Assembly (NCBI RefSeq): GCF_001182745.1 | Contig: NZ_LN868938.1 | Location: 1,736,001 to 1,800,000, forward strand | Direction of reading: 5' to 3' | Source of the DNA: Nocardia farcinica | Lineage (GTDB): Bacteria; Actinomycetota; Actinomycetes; Mycobacteriales; Mycobacteriaceae | Length of the DNA stretch: 64,000 bases | Shown here: piece after piece, positions 8,956-17,601 of the stretch | Layout of the letters: every line of letters starts with the position of its first letter | Numbering within the stretch: the first letter of the stretch is position 1 | Notes under the pieces: model-generated | Seen by the model: the letters and a program-made list of their open reading frames with translations, nothing else | The model's database searches: none | Told to the model about the DNA's origin: nothing | Program-made: the position numbers and the translations under genes

Positions 8956-9372
8956 TCAGGCGCCGGTGACCACGCACCCGTAGCCCACCGGCGTGCCGAC
9001 ACCGGTCCACACATCCACCGCCACCGCGGCCACCGCGTCGGGTGCCTGGCCCGCGCTGATCCGGTGCATTCCGGGTGTGGCCGGTACCCAGGTGACGAGC
9101 GCGACCCCGCCGGTGGGACGCACGGTCGCCAGCGGAATCCCGTTGTCGTAGAAGTACACCGGGGCCACCGGATCGGTGACGAAGGCCTGGATCGTCGCGG
9201 TGCAGCCGGTGCCGTAGTCGCTGTCGATGCCCCAGGTGAGGTTGGGCAACGTCTTCAGTCCGGTGACGGCACCGGCCGCGGCCGGTGCCGTGGCCACGGC
9301 GAGCCCGGCGGCGCAGGCGCACAAGCCTGCGGCGACGGCGGCGCGGACGCGGGTGTGCGCGGTGACGGTCAT
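8956..9372 (-). CDS. small secreted protein, Ig-like fold possible
   Basis: 138 aa. A signal peptide (TRVRAAVAAGLCACAAGLAVATAPAAAG, cleavage near residue 30) is followed by a ~105-residue mature domain with two widely spaced Cys (TGCTATIQAF and YGCVVTGA), which could form one disulfide. The pattern of short beta strands (PVYFYDNGIPLATVRPTGG) suggests a small beta-sandwich. ATG 9372 has GGAAGGG upstream. I recognise no family; similar short secreted proteins are common in Nocardia. Function unknown. Confidence 0.72.
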   Translation of the reverse strand: MTVTAHTRVRAAVAAGLCACAAGLAVATAPAAAGAVTGLKTLPNLTWGIDSDYGTGCTATIQAFVTDPVAPVYFYDNGIPLATVRPTGGVALVTWVPATPGMHRISAGQAPDAVAAVAVDVWTGVGTPVGYGCVVTGA

Positions 9373-9488
9373 CGGCGTGGCCCTTCCGGATCGACGCGGG
9401 AAACCCACTGCGATCGTAGGGCGGCGACCGGCCCGATCGGGGCCTTTCCGCCGATCTCGCAACGATCCGGCAAACCGTGCCGTGCCGG

Positions 9489-10250
9489 TCAGGCCGTGGG
9501 GCCGCCCGCCACGTAGACGACCTGGCCGGAGACGAAGCCCGCACCCTCGCTCACCAGGAACGACACCGTGTGCGCGATGTCCTCCGGCGTGCCGGTGCGC
9601 GCCACCGGAATCTGCTTGGCGGCGGCCTCGCGGAACTGCTCGAACGGGATTCCCAGCCGCTCGGCGGTGGCCGCGGTCATGTCGGTCTCGATGAAGCCGG
9701 GGGCGATGGCGTTGACGGTGACGCCGAACTTGCCGAGCTCGATCGCCAGCGTCTTGGTGAAGCCCTGCAGGCCCGCCTTGGCGGCGGAGTAGTTGGCCTG
9801 GCCGCGGTTACCCAGCGCCGAGGTGCTCGACAGGTTCACGATGCGGCCCCACTTCGCCTCGGTCATGTACTTCTGGGTGGCCCGGCTCATCAGGAACGAG
9901 CCGCGCAGGTGCACGTTCATCACCGCGTCCCAGTCCTGCACCGACATCTTGAACAACAGGTTGTCGCGGGTGATACCGGCGTTGTTCACCAGCACGGTCG
10001 GCGCGCCGAGCTCGCTCGCCACCCGCTGCACCGCGGCGTCCACGGACTGCTCGTCGGCGACGTCGACGCCGACGGCCAGTGCCCGGCCGCCCGCCGCCTC
10101 GATCTCGCCGACGACCGGCCCGGCCGCCGACTCTTCCAGATCCAGGACGGCGACCGCGAAGCCGTCGGCGGCCAGCCTGCGTGCGGTCGCGGCGCCGATG
10201 CCGCGCGCGGAACCGGTGACGATGGCGGTGCGGGAGGTCGATGCGCTCAT
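9489..10250 (-). CDS. fabG: 3-oxoacyl-ACP reductase FabG-like SDR
   Basis: 253 aa classical short-chain dehydrogenase: TGSARGIG cofactor loop, LVNNAGITRDNL, catalytic S-Y-K in NLSSTSALGNRGQANYSAAKAG, then NAIAPGFIETDM. Closest in look to FabG, which reduces 3-oxoacyl-ACP/CoA with NADPH, but assignment within SDRs is soft. It is not the primary fabG of a fas/inhA locus. ATG 10250 is preceded by AGGAG. Divergent from a TetR/QsdR regulator across a 124-bp region carrying a strong dyad, so control by that regulator is likely. Confidence 0.85.
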   Translation of the reverse strand: MSASTSRTAIVTGSARGIGAATARRLAADGFAVAVLDLEESAAGPVVGEIEAAGGRALAVGVDVADEQSVDAAVQRVASELGAPTVLVNNAGITRDNLLFKMSVQDWDAVMNVHLRGSFLMSRATQKYMTEAKWGRIVNLSSTSALGNRGQANYSAAKAGLQGFTKTLAIELGKFGVTVNAIAPGFIETDMTAATAERLGIPFEQFREAAAKQIPVARTGTPEDIAHTVSFLVSEGAGFVSGQVVYVAGGPTA

Positions 10251-10342
10251 GATGCTCCTGACATGTTCGAGGGCGCGCCGGTGTGGGACCGGCGGATACC
10301 GAATAACATAGACGCGCCCGGCGGTACGACGCGGCCATTTTG

Positions 10343-10364
10343 ATACACAGTCGACTGCCTGTAT
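10343..10364. promoter_or_regulatory. candidate operator of the divergent QsdR-like regulator
   Basis: The perfect 10-bp palindrome cagtcgactg (10348-10357) is flanked by ATACA on the left and TGTAT on the right, the right flank offset by two bases. It lies 10 bp upstream of the TetR-family ATG and ~93 bp upstream of fabG, where an autorepressor would sit. This is an assignment by symmetry only. Confidence 0.55.
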
Positions 10365-10374
10365 TATTCGCCCG

Positions 10375-10989
10375 ATGACCACTCCCCCACGCCCCGCGGG
10401 CACCCGATCCCCGGGCAGGCCCGCGTCGGCGACCCGCCAGGAGGTCGTCGCGCTCGCCCGGCGCGCCTTCCTGGCCGGCGAACGGGTGGACGTGCAGGCG
10501 ATCGCGGCCGAACTCGGCCTCAGCCGCGCCTCGATCTACCGCTGGTTCGGCTCCCGCGACGGCCTGCTCGGCGCGATGCTGGTCCAGGAGTACGAGCAGA
10601 TGATCGCCAAAGCCGACGCCAAGTGCCGGGCGCGCGGCGGACGCCGGATCCTCGACGTGCTCGACCGCGTGGCCCGCTGGGAGGCGGTGAACGAACCGTT
10701 CCGCCGGTACTTCGAGAACGAGCCGATGTCGGGACTGCGGATCCTCACCGCCAGCGACGGGCCGGTGCAGCCGCGGGCCGTCGCCGCCGTCGCCGAACTC
10801 ATCAGCCGGGTCGAGACCGAGGACGGGTATCAGCCGCCGCTCGAACGCGACCTGCTGGCCTACACCCTGGTGCGCATCGGCGAGGCGTTCCTCTACACCG
10901 ACACCGCCGCGGGCATCCGCAACGACGTGGACCGGCTGCGCGAGGTGTATTCGGTGCTGGTGGGGCTGGTTCCGCCGACCTCCGGCTGA
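10375..10989 (+). CDS. TetR family regulator, QsdR-like
   Basis: 204 aa. N-terminal TetR helix-turn-helix: PGRPASATRQEVVALARRAFLAG, then VQAIAAELGLSRASIYRWFGSRDGLLGAML. The C-terminal domain with FRRYFENEPMSGLRILTASDGPVQPR and YTLVRIGEAFLYTDTAAGI matches what I recall of the QsdR-type ligand domain found in rhodococci and nocardiae. QsdR of Rhodococcus controls lactone degradation; here the neighbour is an SDR, so a fatty-acyl or lactone-like effector is a reasonable guess. ATG 10375 follows the dyad directly, with no clear Shine-Dalgarno. Confidence 0.85.
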   Translation: MTTPPRPAGTRSPGRPASATRQEVVALARRAFLAGERVDVQAIAAELGLSRASIYRWFGSRDGLLGAMLVQEYEQMIAKADAKCRARGGRRILDVLDRVARWEAVNEPFRRYFENEPMSGLRILTASDGPVQPRAVAAVAELISRVETEDGYQPPLERDLLAYTLVRIGEAFLYTDTAAGIRNDVDRLREVYSVLVGLVPPTSG

Positions 10990-11006
10990 ACCACACCGGA
11001 GCGGAA

Positions 11007-11618
11007 CTACTCCACCACCAGGACGACCAGGCCCGCGCCGCCCGCCGACTCCTGGCCCGGCCCACCGAACATCGTGATCGACCGGCGCGGGTCGAGCCGG
11101 TCGACCACCTCCGGCAGGGACGGGCCGATCTGCTCGGCCCGCACCAGGCACACGTGCCACGCGACGTCGAGGCGCGCGGCACGCCGCATCTGGCCGGGGC
11201 CGCCGTCGAGCACCAGCGCTCCGGAGTCGGCGACGGCAGCCGCGCAGGTCGTCACGACCGCGTCGACCCCGTCGAACTCCTCGGCGGCCGACATCGGACT
11301 GTCGGTGACCACCCGGTGGCCCGCGTTCCGCCACGGCGCCAGCAGGGCGGCGGGCAGCCCGTCGGGCACCATCACCGCGGTCGCGCCGAGCGTGCGCAGC
11401 GCGTCGTCGAGTGCCGCGGCGACCTCTTCTTCGGCGACCCGCCGCCCCCGCGCACCGTCGCGCGCGAGGCGGGCGAGGAAGTCCGAGACGAGGCCGGCGC
11501 GGTCGGCCGGGTCGATCGCGGCGTGCCTGCCGCGCCGCACCGGAACCACCCGCTCGTCGTCGGGCAGTTCGACGAGCAGGTCGCGGACCCGGCGCAGCAG
11601 CTGTTCGTCGGAGCTCAC
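11007..11618 (-). CDS. LutC-like LUD domain protein (orphan)
   Basis: 203 aa LUD-domain protein. Family-typical parts are the N-terminal SSDEQLLRRVRDLL helix, TEAxVTTCAAAVADSGALVLD-like region (VDAVVTTCAAAVADSGALVLDGG), HVCLVRAEQI, and C-terminal SITMFGGPGQESAGGAGL. LutC works with LutA/LutB in lactate oxidation; neither partner is present here. I use GTG 11618 because it opens the conserved helix and has GGAGG upstream; a 42-residue longer reading has no RBS. The gene converges on the TetR gene and is divergent from the uracil-DNA glycosylase. Confidence 0.8.
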   Translation of the reverse strand: MSSDEQLLRRVRDLLVELPDDERVVPVRRGRHAAIDPADRAGLVSDFLARLARDGARGRRVAEEEVAAALDDALRTLGATAVMVPDGLPAALLAPWRNAGHRVVTDSPMSAAEEFDGVDAVVTTCAAAVADSGALVLDGGPGQMRRAARLDVAWHVCLVRAEQIGPSLPEVVDRLDPRRSITMFGGPGQESAGGAGLVVLVVE

Positions 11619-11810
11619 CGCGCCGCCCTCCGGGGTGCGCGCGGTTCGCACCTGCCCTCGGTCATGTCTCACCTCACCGTTGTCGCCTACGCGGGTCGAC
11701 GGCCTCTCGCGTCCGCGACCGCCGGGCCGTCCCGCACCGGGCAACGTACCCGCGCCGCGCGGGGCGTGGCAACCGCATGATCCCCGTCACGACGGGCCTA
11801 TGCTGCGGAT

Positions 11811-12605
11811 ATGTCCCCTGGCGAGATGTCCTCCGGTACGCGACCGCCGCCCGTTCCCCTCGCCGGTGGTGCGCCGGCGCGCGCCCGCTACCGCAGCATC
11901 GCCGACCTCGACGCCGACATCGCCGCCTGCCGCGCCTGCCCTCGGCTGGTGCGGTGGCGCGAACTCGTCGCCGAGACCAAGCGCGCGGCGTTCCGCGACG
12001 AGACGTACTGGGGCCGCCCGGTGCCCGGCTTCGGTCCCGACGACGCCCGGCTGCTGCTCGTGGGACTCGCGCCCGCCGCGCACGGCGGCAACCGGACCGG
12101 GCGGATGTTCACCGGTGACCGCAGCGGTGACGTCCTCTTCGCCGCCCTGCACGCGGTCGGCCTGGCCAATCAGCCCACCGCGGTGCATCCCGGCGACGGG
12201 CTGCGCCTGCTCGGCGCGCGGGTGACCGCCCCGGTGCACTGCGCCCCGCCGGACAACAAACCCACGGTGGCCGAACGCGATCGGTGCCGCGGCTGGCTCG
12301 ACGTCGAGCTCGGGTTGCTCGCGCCGACCGTGCGCGCCATCGTGGTACTCGGCGGCTTCGGCTGGCAGGCGCTGCTGCCCGCGCTGGCCGAGGCGGGGTG
12401 GGCGGTGCCACGGCCGCGGCCGAAGTTCGGGCACGGGGTGCGGGTGCGGCTGGAACCGGCCGCCGCGGACCGCGCGCCGCTCGAGCTGTTCGGCTGCTAC
12501 CACGTCAGCCAGCAGAACACCTTCACCGGCAGGCTGACCCCGGCGATGCTCGAAGCCGTGCTGGCCGAAGCCGCCGACGCCGCCGGACTGCGGACCACGT
12601 CGTGA
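11811..12605 (+). CDS. udgB: uracil-DNA glycosylase, family 5 (UdgB)
   Basis: 264 aa. Motif [14 protein letters not shown] (85-98) followed by MFTGD is the signature of family 5 uracil-DNA glycosylase, and the C-terminal motif region [14 protein letters not shown] matches too. Iron-sulfur Cys are visible: CRAC (40, 43) and later single Cys in HCAPPDNKP and RDRCRGW. The enzyme excises uracil and related deaminated bases, which suits a very GC-rich genome. ATG 11811 is used; a second ATG at 11826 is possible. Proline dehydrogenase follows 25 bp downstream. Confidence 0.9.
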   Translation: MSPGEMSSGTRPPPVPLAGGAPARARYRSIADLDADIAACRACPRLVRWRELVAETKRAAFRDETYWGRPVPGFGPDDARLLLVGLAPAAHGGNRTGRMFTGDRSGDVLFAALHAVGLANQPTAVHPGDGLRLLGARVTAPVHCAPPDNKPTVAERDRCRGWLDVELGLLAPTVRAIVVLGGFGWQALLPALAEAGWAVPRPRPKFGHGVRVRLEPAAADRAPLELFGCYHVSQQNTFTGRLTPAMLEAVLAEAADAAGLRTTS

Positions 12606-12630
12606 GCGACCGTACGGAAAGGGCACGCCG

Positions 12631-13602
12631 ATGAGCGGTTTCACCCGATTGCTCCGCCCCGCCCTGCTCGCCGCGGCCGCCTCGCCCCGCGTCGAGCGCA
12701 CCGTCACGTCGCTGCGCGCGACCCGGGCGCTGGTGGACCGCTTCGTGGCGGGCACCACCGAGGCCGACGCGCTCGGCACCGTCGAGGCGCTGCTGGCCTC
12801 CGGCCGCTGGATCACCGTCGACCATCTCGGTGAACACACCACCGACCTGGCGCGGGCCCGCGACACCGTCGCCCACTACCGCCGCCTGCTCGCGGCCCTC
12901 GCCGAACTGCCCGCCGCCGGTGCGCCGGGAACGGTCCGCCCGCTCGAGGTCTCGGTCAAGCTCTCCGCACTCGGCCAGGCCCTGCCCGGCGACGGTGCGG
13001 CGATCGCGCTCGACCACGCCCGCGAGATCTGCACCGCCGCGTCCGCGGCCGGGATCGGCGTCACGGTGGACGCCGAGGACCACACCACCACCGACGCCAC
13101 CCTCGCCGTCGTGCGCGAGCTGCGAGCGGACTTCCCGGGCGTCGGCACCGTCCTGCAGGCCTATCTGCGCCGCACCGAGGGCGATTGCCGAGAATTCGCC
13201 GGGCCGGGATCACGGATCCGGTTGTGCAAGGGCGCCTATCGCGAACCCGCATCGGTGGCCTTCCAACGCGCCGCCGAGGTGGACGATTCCTACCGCCGGT
13301 GCTTGCGCATCCTCATGTCCGGCCGGGGTTACCCGATGGTCGCCAGCCACGATCCCGCGATGCTGGCCGAGGCCGATCGCCTGGCCGCCGAAACCGGACG
13401 GGGCCCGGACGATTTCGAGTATCAGATGCTGTACGGCATCCGCGACGCCGAACAGCGCCGCCTCGCCGACGCGGGCCACCGCATGCGGGTCTACGTGCCC
13501 TACGGCGACCAGTGGTACGGCTATTTCATGCGCCGCCTCGCCGAACGCCCCGCGAATCTGGCCTTCTTCCTCCGCGCCGCCGCCTCCCGCGACCGCGCCT
13601 GA
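12631..13602 (+). CDS. proline dehydrogenase
   Basis: 323 aa, the length of monofunctional bacterial PRODH. It oxidises L-proline to pyrroline-5-carboxylate using FAD in a TIM-barrel fold. Visible family blocks: VSVKLSALGQ, GVTVDAEDHTTTD, VGTVLQAYLRRTEGDC, RLCKGAYREP, MVASHDPAM, DFEYQMLYGIRD, MRVYVPYGDQWYGYFMRRLAERPANL (Arg pair binding the proline carboxylate). Partner P5C dehydrogenase is not in the window. ATG 12631 is preceded by a purine-rich GGAAAGGG. Confidence 0.93.
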   Translation: MSGFTRLLRPALLAAAASPRVERTVTSLRATRALVDRFVAGTTEADALGTVEALLASGRWITVDHLGEHTTDLARARDTVAHYRRLLAALAELPAAGAPGTVRPLEVSVKLSALGQALPGDGAAIALDHAREICTAASAAGIGVTVDAEDHTTTDATLAVVRELRADFPGVGTVLQAYLRRTEGDCREFAGPGSRIRLCKGAYREPASVAFQRAAEVDDSYRRCLRILMSGRGYPMVASHDPAMLAEADRLAAETGRGPDDFEYQMLYGIRDAEQRRLADAGHRMRVYVPYGDQWYGYFMRRLAERPANLAFFLRAAASRDRA

Positions 13603-13660
13603 TCCGCGCGCGGCGTGCCCCGTCGTCCGGCGCCGAGCCGGTGCGAGCGGCGTCCCGCCG

Positions 13661-13691
13661 CGGGCGGGCCACACCTGATGCGGCCCGCCCG
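13661..13691. terminator. terminator-like hairpin between proline dehydrogenase and the conservon
   Basis: 10-bp perfect stem cgggcgggcc / ggcccgcccg with an 11-nt loop, 6 bp beyond the stop of the minus-strand cvnD gene and 59 bp after the proline dehydrogenase stop. It can act on both convergent transcripts. Confidence 0.65.
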
Positions 13692-13697
13692 GGGGCG

Positions 13698-14303
13698 TCA
13701 GACGCGCGACTCCACGCGGTGGAACAGATACTCCACCAGCGTGATCAGCGATTGCAGACAGGTGCCGCGGTGGCGGGCGTCCAGGTTCGTCAGCGGGGTC
13801 TCCGGCGAGAGGTCGAGCGCGTCGCGCACCTCGTCGAGCGGATAGACCCGGCCGTCGTCGAACTGGTTGACCGCCACCGAATACGGCACCCCGCGCTCCT
13901 CGAGCACCGAGAGCACCTCGTCGGACTTCTCGATCCGGCGGGTGTCGACCAGCACCAGCGCGCCGAGCGCGCCCCGGGCCAGCTCCTCCCACAGCGGCAC
14001 GAACCGCTGCTGGCCGGGCGTGCCGAACAGGTACAGCGCCAGCGTGGGATTCAGGGTGATGCGCCCGAAGTCCATCGCGACCGTGGTCTGCGTCTTGCCC
14101 GGCAGACCCGCCATGTCGTCCACCCCGATGCTGGCCTCGGTGATGGTCTCCTCGGTACGCAGCGGCTTGATCTCGGAGACGCTGCTGACGAAGGTCGTCT
14201 TGCCGACGCCGAAATTACCCGCCACCAACAGCTTCACCGATCGGGTCACCGTCTCCGGCACATACTCGACGACACGGTCAGGCCGGGAGAGCACGGAGCC
14301 CAT
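13698..14303 (-). CDS. cvnD: conservon GTPase-like ATP/GTP-binding protein (CvnD)
   Basis: 201 aa small G-protein-like NTPase. P-loop GNFGVGKTTF (~29-38), switch-like TxxxxSIGVDDM, FGTPGQQRF in place of DxxGQ, and NQFDDG in place of NKxD. Last gene of the four-gene conservon; it starts 26 bp inside cvnC, so the two are translationally tied. In Streptomyces the Cvn proteins form a membrane-associated G-protein-coupled-receptor-like complex affecting development and secondary metabolism. Confidence 0.92.
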   Translation of the reverse strand: MGSVLSRPDRVVEYVPETVTRSVKLLVAGNFGVGKTTFVSSVSEIKPLRTEETITEASIGVDDMAGLPGKTQTTVAMDFGRITLNPTLALYLFGTPGQQRFVPLWEELARGALGALVLVDTRRIEKSDEVLSVLEERGVPYSVAVNQFDDGRVYPLDEVRDALDLSPETPLTNLDARHRGTCLQSLITLVEYLFHRVESRV

Positions 14304-14628
14304 TGAGTACCTCCTCCAACAGGGAGATCTCCGGCAACATCTGGGCCGGAGTCGGTGTGCTGAGATTGCCGCCGTCGAGCAGATCCGAGACCACGATCTT
14401 CACCACGGACGGCGGCATGTCCAGGTAGGCGGCTATTTCCGCGATGGACAGGGCGCCGCGGCGGCTGCACAGATTCATCACCCGGCGCGCGTCGGGACTC
14501 GCGCCGGTGGGCGGATCCGACGCGGCCACGACCAGGGTCACCAGATCCAGGTCGCGGGTGGGTCGGGATCGACCGCCCGTGCGCACATAGGCCCGAACGA
14601 GGTCGGGGTCGCGGCGGTGCCTGCTCAT
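14278..14628 (-). CDS. cvnC: DUF742 protein of the conservon (CvnC)
   Basis: 116 aa. Typical DUF742: VRAYVRTGGRSRPTRDLDLVTLV then a winged-helix-like stretch ALSIAEIAAYLDMPPSVVKIVVSDLLDGG. It overlaps cvnB by four bases (ATGA) and cvnD by 26. The role in the complex is not well defined; the HTH-like fold suggests protein or DNA binding. Confidence 0.92.
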   Translation of the reverse strand: MSRHRRDPDLVRAYVRTGGRSRPTRDLDLVTLVVAASDPPTGASPDARRVMNLCSRRGALSIAEIAAYLDMPPSVVKIVVSDLLDGGNLSTPTPAQMLPEISLLEEVLNGLRALPA

Positions 14629-15056
14629 GACAGGTCGCTGTCTGTCCTCTGCCGCGGCATGCTGCCGAGCTCGTGCCCGACGCGGCCCGCGAGCTCGTTC
14701 ATCCGATGCGCGATCAGGCTGACATCGATCTCGGTGGTGGTCGACACGCCGAGCAGCGCGCCCTCGCCCGCGGCAGTGATGAAGATCATCCCGTCGTCGT
14801 ACTCGGTCATGTTCTGCCGGACACCGCTCTCCGGGCCGCCGCAGAACTCGCCCAGGGCCTTGCCCAGCGAGCGCAGACCCGACGCCGCCGCGGCGAACCG
14901 CTCGGCGTCGTCACGGGCGATCCCCGAGGAGTGCGCGATGCGCAGGCCGTCGTCGGACAGCAGCACCGCGAAACGCACACCGGGAATGCTCAGATCCTCG
15001 AGTAACCAGCCCAGCCTGTTGCTGCTGTCGGTCACGGCCGTATTCGTTGTGCCCAT
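14625..15056 (-). CDS. cvnB: roadblock/LC7 domain protein of the conservon (CvnB)
   Basis: 143 aa roadblock/LC7 fold: LGWLLEDLSIPGVRFAVLLSDDGLRIAHSSGI...DDGMIFITAAGEGALLGVSTTTEIDVSLIAHRMNELAGRVG. Such proteins regulate small GTPases, here presumably CvnD. ATG 15056 shares its A with the cvnA stop (TGATG), which fixes the start; the 22-residue longer reading would overlap cvnA more deeply. Confidence 0.92.
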   Translation of the reverse strand: MGTTNTAVTDSSNRLGWLLEDLSIPGVRFAVLLSDDGLRIAHSSGIARDDAERFAAAASGLRSLGKALGEFCGGPESGVRQNMTEYDDGMIFITAAGEGALLGVSTTTEIDVSLIAHRMNELAGRVGHELGSMPRQRTDSDLS

Positions 15057-16429
15057 CAAGGTGTCGTCCCTTCCGTGTGTTCGGTCGCGGCGGCGCGACC
15101 GCTCTTGGAACCGGCATGCCAAGCCGCGGCGATATCCGGGCGGCCGGGCGTCGCCTCGGTGCCGGTCCGGCGCGGCCGGGCGCCGATCGCGGGCGCGACG
15201 GCCCTGCGCCGCCGCTTCGGCAGTCCGCCCTGGGTGATCTCGTGCACGGCGAACTGCTTCTCCTCCCCTTCGTCTGTACGGGCCGCGGCGACCGCGACCG
15301 GCTCGCGCGCGGGCGCCGGCTCCTCGACCACGTCCTCGCCCGACTCGCTCGCCTTCTGCGGCTGCAGCAGCGCCTCCGGGATGTAGACCATCGCGCGCAT
15401 GCCGCCGTAGGCGTTGGGACCGTCGATGTAGACGGTGAATCCGTAGCGGCGGGCCAGCGCGGCGATGCCGGGGAAGCCGACCTTCGGCGAGGGCCCGAGC
15501 TGGTGGATGTCCACCGAGCGCTCTCCGGCCAGCACCTGCCTGGCCTCCTCCATCTGCTCGGAGTTCATCCGCACGCCCGCGTCGTCCACGATGACCGTCA
15601 CGCCGTGGTGGCCTTCCTGGAAGGTCACGTCCACGAAGGAGGTCGGCGGCGAGTAGCGCAGCGCGTTGTCCAGCAGGGTCGCCAGCGTGTGCACCAGCGG
15701 CTCGACCGCGCGGCTGATGACCACCCGGTCGGACTGGTTGGCCCGCACCCGCAGGTAGTCGCGCACGCGGCCGGTCGCACCGCCGACCACGTCGGTCAGC
15801 GTCTGGGCGGGCCAGCGCCGGCCGGGCAGGCCGCCACAGACGATCACGTAGGACTGCGCCTGGCGGATCATCTGCTGGACGGTGTGGTCGATGCGGGTCA
15901 GCGTCGCGTACACCTCGTCGTCGCGGTGCGCGCGCAGCGCGGCGCTGACCACCTGGCTGACGTCGGCGCCGAGGCTCACCACCGAGGTGCCGAACGAGCG
16001 CACGGCGCCACTGGTCGCTTCCCGCGCGGAGGCACGAACGGCCTCCTCGGCCGCTTCCACGGCCTGCCTGGTGCGGGCCTCGGCCTCCGCGCCCACCCGG
16101 TCGGCGGTCTCGGCCTGCACCATGCGCAGGCCGTCGACGTACCGCTCCCCGGTCCAGTTCAGCACCTGAGCGAAGCGCGAGTTCTGTAGCGCGACAGGCA
16201 CTTCGACGGTGACGTTCGGCGCGTCGTGGCGCCGGATCGCCTCGGTGAGCGCGGGCACGGTCTGCGAGGCGAATCGCTCCAGCGCCTCGTCGCGCGCACC
16301 CTGCTCACGGGTGAGTTCCTCGACGCGGGCACGCTCCTTGCGGATCGCGACCGAGGCGTACACGGCCACCGCCAGGACCAGGACGGGGGCGAGAATCCAC
16401 GGAAGTACTACGGCGATATCCAAATTCAT
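15056..16429 (-). CDS. cvnA: conservon sensor histidine kinase-like protein (CvnA)
   Basis: 457 aa. One N-terminal membrane helix (LDIAVVLPWILAPVLVLAVAVYASVAI) and a coiled coil (AEAEARTRQAVEAAEEAVRAS) precede a HATPase_c region (LLDNALRYSPP N-box, VDDAGVRMN, VGFPGIAALARRYGFTVYID). No clear phospho-accepting His box is present, as usual for CvnA/nitrate-sensor-like kinases. The C-terminal ~100 residues are charged and probably disordered. ATG 16429 is preferred for the GAGAG at -12; an ATG five codons upstream has no RBS. Confidence 0.88.
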   Translation of the reverse strand: MNLDIAVVLPWILAPVLVLAVAVYASVAIRKERARVEELTREQGARDEALERFASQTVPALTEAIRRHDAPNVTVEVPVALQNSRFAQVLNWTGERYVDGLRMVQAETADRVGAEAEARTRQAVEAAEEAVRASAREATSGAVRSFGTSVVSLGADVSQVVSAALRAHRDDEVYATLTRIDHTVQQMIRQAQSYVIVCGGLPGRRWPAQTLTDVVGGATGRVRDYLRVRANQSDRVVISRAVEPLVHTLATLLDNALRYSPPTSFVDVTFQEGHHGVTVIVDDAGVRMNSEQMEEARQVLAGERSVDIHQLGPSPKVGFPGIAALARRYGFTVYIDGPNAYGGMRAMVYIPEALLQPQKASESGEDVVEEPAPAREPVAVAAARTDEGEEKQFAVHEITQGGLPKRRRRAVAPAIGARPRRTGTEATPGRPDIAAAWHAGSKSGRAAATEHTEGTTP

Positions 16430-16910
16430 CTGTTCTCTCGTCATCTACGGCTACGAGCCTTCACCCGGAAACAGCACGTCACGGCCCCCGTGTCGACCAC
16501 CAGCCTGCGACCACAGAACTCGTTGTGCCTTTCCTCGGGATTTTCCGACCTGTGGAACTCGATCGGATCGGTTTCCTGCCGGAGGGTTCAACGGCCCGGG
16601 GCGGCACGGAGGCTCACCGCTCACCTCACTGTGCCTGCGGGACAGGCGATCCAGACCACGACCGCCGTCCGGACGGGGTATCCCGACCGGACCGGAACCC
16701 GACGACGCGCCAACATTAGCAGTATTACGGCGCGGTCTCGACGTAACCTGCTGACCGGCATCGGATTTGCCCGCCCCGCACGTACCTGCCCGTGGAAAAC
16801 AGCTGGTCCGAGGGCCGTACGGCGTCACGGCCCCCAGACGCCGAGCCGGACCCGCCGCCGCGACACGCCGGTCCCGCAGCCGACCGGCAACGCCCCCCGG
16901 AGACGACAAC
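16430..16910. other. non-coding stretch upstream of the conservon
   Basis: About 480 bp with open frames on both strands but none with a credible start, RBS or protein-like composition. It should contain the conservon promoter on the minus strand; an AT-rich patch at about 16713-16730 (read on minus: TAATACTGCTAATGT) is the only -10-like element I see. No repeats or RNA gene recognised. Confidence 0.5.
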
Positions 16911-16944
16911 GGCCCGTCCACCCACGGCAGCGGGTGGACGGGCC
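16911..16944 (-). terminator. intrinsic terminator of the yceI gene
   Basis: 13-bp perfect stem ggcccgtccaccc / gggtggacgggcc with an 8-nt loop, 26 bp beyond the yceI stop on the minus strand. Confidence 0.75.
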
Positions 16945-16970
16945 GGTCGGTATCGCGGCGTCGCCGGCGA

Positions 16971-17522
16971 TCAGCTCGCCTGCTTGACGACCTCGACCTC
17001 GAGGGTCAGCGTGATCTTGTCGCCGATCACCGCGCCACCGTCGGGCAGCGGCATGTCGATGTCGAGCCCGAAGTCGCGGCGGCTCACCACGGTCTTGGCC
17101 TCGAACCCGGCGACCTCACCCTGGCCCATGCCCGGGTTGACCCCGAGGAACTCGACGTCCAGCGAGACCGGCTTGGTGTTGCCGCGGACGGTGAATTCGC
17201 CGTCCACCACGAAGTTCTCCCCGTCGACGCGGAAGCCGGTCGACTTGAAGGTCATCTCCGGGAATTCGGCGGCGTGGAAGAAGTCGGCGGTGCGTAGGTG
17301 CGCGTCGCGCTGCTCGTTGTCGGTGGTGACCGAGTCGACGCGGATGGCGGCCTCGGCCGAGGCGGTGCCGTCCGCACCGATGACGAGCTTGCCGTCGAAG
17401 TCGGTGAAGCGGCCGCGGACCTTGCTCACCATCAGGTGCCGGACCGAGAAGCCGACGGTCGAGTGGGCGGGGTCGATGACCCAGGTGCCCGCGGTCAGTC
17501 CCTTGGCGATTCCGGTGGTCAT
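16971..17522 (-). CDS. YceI family protein
   Basis: 183 aa, cytoplasmic form without signal peptide. Hallmarks: GTWVIDPAHSTVGFSVRHLMVSKVRGRFTDFDG, DFFHAAEFPEMTFKSTGF, and C-terminal VSRRDFGL. YceI proteins are lipocalin-like barrels that bind polyisoprenoid or amphiphilic ligands; physiological role is unsettled. ATG 17522 has GGAGG upstream. A strong terminator follows, so it is probably monocistronic. Confidence 0.92.
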   Translation of the reverse strand: MTTGIAKGLTAGTWVIDPAHSTVGFSVRHLMVSKVRGRFTDFDGKLVIGADGTASAEAAIRVDSVTTDNEQRDAHLRTADFFHAAEFPEMTFKSTGFRVDGENFVVDGEFTVRGNTKPVSLDVEFLGVNPGMGQGEVAGFEAKTVVSRRDFGLDIDMPLPDGGAVIGDKITLTLEVEVVKQAS

Positions 17523-17601
17523 GTCGTGTCCTCCAGTGGTAGAAATTTCAACTAGTGGGGTGGTCGGGAGCCCCGGGGGCGGTGCCCCGACGGGGTGCCG
17601 G

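Noticed and set aside
13698..16429. Full five-gene conservon with its own P450 (cvnE)
   Set aside because: No P450 follows cvnD; the P450 at the window end is 47 kb away and belongs to another unit.
16451..16987. Frames in the stretch upstream of the conservon
   Set aside because: No start with RBS and no recognisable protein pattern on either strand.
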